Shown here piece after piece: positions 61,072 through 64,000 of a DNA stretch of 64,000 nt; the first letter of the stretch is position 1, and every line of letters begins with the position of its first letter. Under the pieces are notes generated by a model that was given only the letters and a program-made list of their open reading frames with translations, searched no databases and was not told where the DNA came from. The translations under genes were made by a program, and so were the position numbers. Source of the stretch: Chryseobacterium nakagawai (lineage in GTDB: Bacteria > Bacteroidota > Bacteroidia > Flavobacteriales > Weeksellaceae); assembly GCF_900637665.1 (NCBI RefSeq), contig NZ_LR134386.1, positions 5,200,501 to 5,264,500 of the forward strand, read 5' to 3'.

Positions 61072-62106
61072 ATGAAAAAAAAAATAGCACTATTAATTCC
61101 TCATCACTTTAATTTATACAACAGTATTGTAAAAAATTTAGAACTTAATAATTATAACGTAGAATTATTAGTTTTAACTGATAAAGATTTCAAATATAAA
61201 AATATTGGAGAAAAGCTATCAAATTTCGTACAAAAAACCTTTTTAAAAAATAAAAATTTCAAATCTCAACTAAGAGTTAGACGACACTCTGAAGAACTTT
61301 TAGAAAAACTAAACCATATAAAGGATCCTTTTGACTATGCTCTTGTGATTCGTCCTGACTATTTTACCAAGGAATCACTGGCTATGTTGAAGCAAAAATC
61401 TAGAATTTTCGCAGCGTATCAGTGGGATGGTTTCCAAAGATATCCAGGAATTGTTGACTATATAAAACTTTTCGATCGTTTTTTCGTGTTTGATAAAGAT
61501 GATTATTTTCAATATAAAGATCAATATTCTAATCTATTTCCTGCTACAAATTTTTACATAGACAGCTACGAAAAATCAGATAAAACTTCCAAAGATGAAG
61601 TATTTTTCCTGGGAAGCTATTTAGAAAACAGAATTGATGAAATAATTTCTATTGCTGATTATTTTGAGAAACAAAAAATAGAAACCAACATTCAGATCGT
61701 ATATACCAGAAGTAATATTCCTGAAAAGCTGGCCAATTCTTCCGTAAAAATAAGAGCTCATATCCTCACATATTCTGAGATGATCTATGAGATTCAAAAA
61801 TATAATTACCTGTTGGAATTTCATAACACCAGCATACATAACGGATTATCATTTAGGGTATTTGAAGCACTGTGCTTTAAAAAGAAACTCATTACCAATA
61901 ATCCAGAAGTAAAAAATTACGACTTTTATCATCCAAATAATATTTTGGTTTGGGAAGGGCAGAACTATGATGATATCATTCCTTTTTTAGAGAAAGAATA
62001 CGTGGAAGTAGCTCCAGATATTTATAAAAAATACGCTTTCAGCAATTGGATTCGTTATATATTTAATGACCATCCTTATCAACCTATAAATTTTAAAGAA
62101 AATTGA
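61072..62106 (+). CDS. Putative glycosyltransferase (CgeB-like), surface polysaccharide locus
   Basis: The 344-residue protein starts MKKKIALLIPHHFNLYNSIV and has LVIRPDYFTKESLAMLKQK and AYQWDGFQRYPGIVDYIKLF. The C-terminal part (FHNTSIHNGLSFRVFEALCF) recalls the donor-site end of GT-B enzymes such as CgeB-like proteins. No certain family motif is present, so the call rests on this pattern and the surrounding genes. The ATG at 61072 lies downstream of the promoter; one at 61033 lies upstream of it. Its stop overlaps the next TTG start. Confidence 0.65.
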   Translation: MKKKIALLIPHHFNLYNSIVKNLELNNYNVELLVLTDKDFKYKNIGEKLSNFVQKTFLKNKNFKSQLRVRRHSEELLEKLNHIKDPFDYALVIRPDYFTKESLAMLKQKSRIFAAYQWDGFQRYPGIVDYIKLFDRFFVFDKDDYFQYKDQYSNLFPATNFYIDSYEKSDKTSKDEVFFLGSYLENRIDEIISIADYFEKQKIETNIQIVYTRSNIPEKLANSSVKIRAHILTYSEMIYEIQKYNYLLEFHNTSIHNGLSFRVFEALCFKKKLITNNPEVKNYDFYHPNNILVWEGQNYDDIIPFLEKEYVEVAPDIYKKYAFSNWIRYIFNDHPYQPINFKEN

Positions 62107-63068
62107 AAACATCTGTTGCTCTTTGCACTTATAATGGCGAAAAATATTTAAAAGAACAGCTAGACTCGATTATCAATCAAACCTATAAAATAGATGAGAT
62201 TATAGTTTGTGATGATCAATCTACCGACACTACGCTTTCTATTTTGAAAGAGTATGATTCCTTATTTCCTGGCTTATTTCATATTTATGTAAATGAGCAA
62301 AATTTAAAAAGTGTAAAAAATTTCGAAAAGGCTATTTCTCTGTGTAATAATGATATTATTTTTCTAAGTGATCAGGATGATCTATGGAAGGAAAATAAGG
62401 TGGAAAGCATCGTTTCTTACTTCAGGAACAATCCTGATACCAATGTTATTTCAACCAACGGCTGCTGCCTCCTTAATAATGAAATAGACTGTAATAGGAT
62501 TTCTGTTTGGGACATCCCCAATGTATTAAATGAGGAAAAAATAAAATATGATTATTTTGAAATTATAAGTTCAATTACCAATATTGCAACCGGAGCCACC
62601 ATGGCCATAAGAAAAAATTTTATTCCGCAATTTTTTCCAATTCCGGTGTACAATGATTTCCACCATGATGAGTGGATTTCATTAGTTTCATCTTACCACT
62701 CTTCCTTTTCTTTTCATAATGAAAAGTTGACTTATTATAGAATTCATGAAGATCAGCAGGTAGGTTTAAACTTCTTTAAACTTTCAATTGCAAATCTAAA
62801 AGCTTTAACTGCTGTGTACCGAAGATCTAAGTTCGACGAATATAAAAGAGCCATTAAAGTAACGATTAATAATTATAACAAAAAGAAAGCAATTCTTCAG
62901 AGCAATACACTCAAAAAAGAATTTGTAGACATTTTAGAGAAAGGGCTTTCTGTAGACTTGGAGAAAATTGAACAGCTCAGCAGAAAAACAAAAAAAGAGT
63001 TTCCTTTCCAATATATCCTTTTAATGATAAGCAATATATTCACTAACAAACGTACAATAAACCAATGA
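62103..63068 (+). CDS. Glycosyltransferase family 2 protein (TTG start)
   Basis: The 321-residue GT-A enzyme starts TSVALCTYNGEKYLKEQLDS, with VCDDQSTDTT and the DxD in IIFLSDQDDLWKENKV. The start codon is TTG at 62103, since the conserved fold begins right there and the next Met is far downstream. It overlaps the previous stop (TTGA) and the next start (ATGA), so three genes are translationally coupled. This type transfers rhamnose or similar sugars in several LPS/capsule loci; the sugar here is not known. Confidence 0.9.
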   Translation: MKTSVALCTYNGEKYLKEQLDSIINQTYKIDEIIVCDDQSTDTTLSILKEYDSLFPGLFHIYVNEQNLKSVKNFEKAISLCNNDIIFLSDQDDLWKENKVESIVSYFRNNPDTNVISTNGCCLLNNEIDCNRISVWDIPNVLNEEKIKYDYFEIISSITNIATGATMAIRKNFIPQFFPIPVYNDFHHDEWISLVSSYHSSFSFHNEKLTYYRIHEDQQVGLNFFKLSIANLKALTAVYRRSKFDEYKRAIKVTINNYNKKKAILQSNTLKKEFVDILEKGLSVDLEKIEQLSRKTKKEFPFQYILLMISNIFTNKRTINQ

Positions 63069-63892
63069 TAACAACATCCATAATTGTCCCTTGCTACAAT
63101 CAGGAAAAATATTTGAGTGAAACGCTTGATTCTGTGTTGGCTCAAACATCTCAAAACTGGGAATGTATCATTGTAAATGATGGTTCCACAGATCATTCTG
63201 AAAAAATCATTGATGAGTATTGTGAAAAAGACTCCCGTTTTATTAAACTCAACCAACACAATCAGGGTCTTTCTGCAAGCAGAAATAATGGAATTAAACT
63301 TGCAAAAGGAACTCTTATTCTTCCGCTGGATGGTGATGATAGAATAGGAACACACTATCTCGAATTGGCTGAAAAAGAGTTTGCAAAGAGCCCACAACCC
63401 AAGCTGGTATATTGTCAAGCAGAGTTTTTTGGTGCTAAAAATGAATTTTGGGATCTTCCGGCATACAATTATGAAAAGCTTTTATTTTTAAATCATATCT
63501 TTTGTTCTGCTATTTTCAAAAAAGAAGATTACCTAAAAACTTCCGGATATGACACAGACATGAAACTTGGATATGAAGACTGGGAATTCTGGGTTCAGCT
63601 TTTAAGGAAAGATGATATTGTTATACAATTAGATTCTATCCAGTTCTTTTATAGACAAAGAGAAGATTCTATGGTAAAATCTTTACATGAGAGTAAAGTA
63701 AAACGACATCAGATGGAATGGCATATTTTCACCAAACATCGTGATATTTATGGTCAAATGTTGAATTCTGATATGTCGCTGGCAGAAATAGAGCATGTAT
63801 TCAATCTTCGCCAAACCTTAAAAAAAATAAAAAAAACCTTTACGTATAAAACCATCTATAAAGTTGAACGTGCTATAAGATCTCTTTTTTAG
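63065..63892 (+). CDS. Glycosyltransferase family 2 protein
   Basis: The 275-residue GT-A enzyme starts TSIIVPCYNQEKYLSETLDS, with IIVNDGSTDHSEKIIDEYCE and the DxD in LILPLDGDDRIGTHYLELAE. YEDWEFWVQLLRKDD carries the catalytic-base region. The ATG overlaps the preceding stop (ATGA). The final 108 bases of the window after this gene contain only a 24-codon ORF, so the operon may end here or continue outside. Confidence 0.92.
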   Translation: MITTSIIVPCYNQEKYLSETLDSVLAQTSQNWECIIVNDGSTDHSEKIIDEYCEKDSRFIKLNQHNQGLSASRNNGIKLAKGTLILPLDGDDRIGTHYLELAEKEFAKSPQPKLVYCQAEFFGAKNEFWDLPAYNYEKLLFLNHIFCSAIFKKEDYLKTSGYDTDMKLGYEDWEFWVQLLRKDDIVIQLDSIQFFYRQREDSMVKSLHESKVKRHQMEWHIFTKHRDIYGQMLNSDMSLAEIEHVFNLRQTLKKIKKTFTYKTIYKVERAIRSLF

Positions 63893-64000
63893 AAAAATAG
63901 ATTACATAACCCGTTGTGCATTATGATAAAAAAGAATAAAATTGTTCATTCAACTTATAATCAGCAAAATGTTTTCACCACAGAACGTTCACAATAAACA

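Noticed and set aside
63923..63997. 24-codon ORF at the right edge
   Set aside because: It is too short, with no promoter box, motif or leader similarity. It was not called as the next operon gene.

Overview
The window looks like a chromosomal segment of a Flavobacteriia species close to Chryseobacterium. The DNA is AT-rich. Gene products read as Bacteroidetes orthologues: bTHX, a long NusB, a DUF3276/PurA-like protein, bacillithiol deacetylase BshB1, an ExbB-ExbD-ExbD-TonB cluster and an LPS Kdo transferase. Intergenic regions repeatedly carry the Bacteroidetes promoter -7 element TAnnTTTG, often with TTTG or TTG about 17-21 bp upstream. Shine-Dalgarno sequences are generally absent. Most operons end in clear hairpin/T-run terminators. 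I see no transposase, integrase, phage gene, CRISPR array or rRNA.

Layout: 1-5.4 kb holds the end of a DUF937-like protein, bTHX, a MATE exporter, aspS and purA. 5.7-9.8 kb holds a Crp/Fnr-type regulator with two matching palindromic operator candidates (in front of itself and of purA) and a bacterial NHEJ operon, ku-ligD. ligD is split into PE and LIG-POL reading frames at what looks like a programmed -1 frameshift signal. 9.9-16 kb holds MscS, an SDR enzyme, the nusB-DUF1573-yajC operon, an ABC exporter and a PurA-like protein. 16-22 kb holds a 1681-residue DUF4132 protein with a small partner, and tRNA-His. 22-29 kb holds bshB1, a TPR protein, a PstS-like lipoprotein and the TonB energising operon. 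29-39 kb holds leuS, surface-polysaccharide genes (acyltransferase, glycosyltransferase, waaA), an NlpC/P60 hydrolase, an O-methyltransferase and, unlisted by length-limited gene calling, a six-cysteine bacteriocin-like peptide gene with a divergent 52-codon gene.

39-46 kb holds an OmpA lipoprotein, tilS, then a sigma factor and a thioredoxin/peroxiredoxin fusion. These are followed by a decayed second copy of the tilS 3' end and dsbD. The arrangement reads as the footprint of a DNA insertion or replacement at the end of tilS. 45-58.4 kb is housekeeping: an orphan ExbD, an alpha/beta hydrolase, a patatin, an NrnA-type DHH phosphoesterase, rpmH, ftsE-like, trmN6, a histidine kinase, ribE, pdxA, DUF177-rpmF, accB-accC and a YdcF-like protein. 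58.7-64 kb holds rocD and the start of a glycosyltransferase cluster that runs toward the right edge.

The strongest candidates for something undescribed are the ligD frameshift cassette, the Crp-type operator pair, the tilS insertion scar and the small Cys-rich peptide locus.
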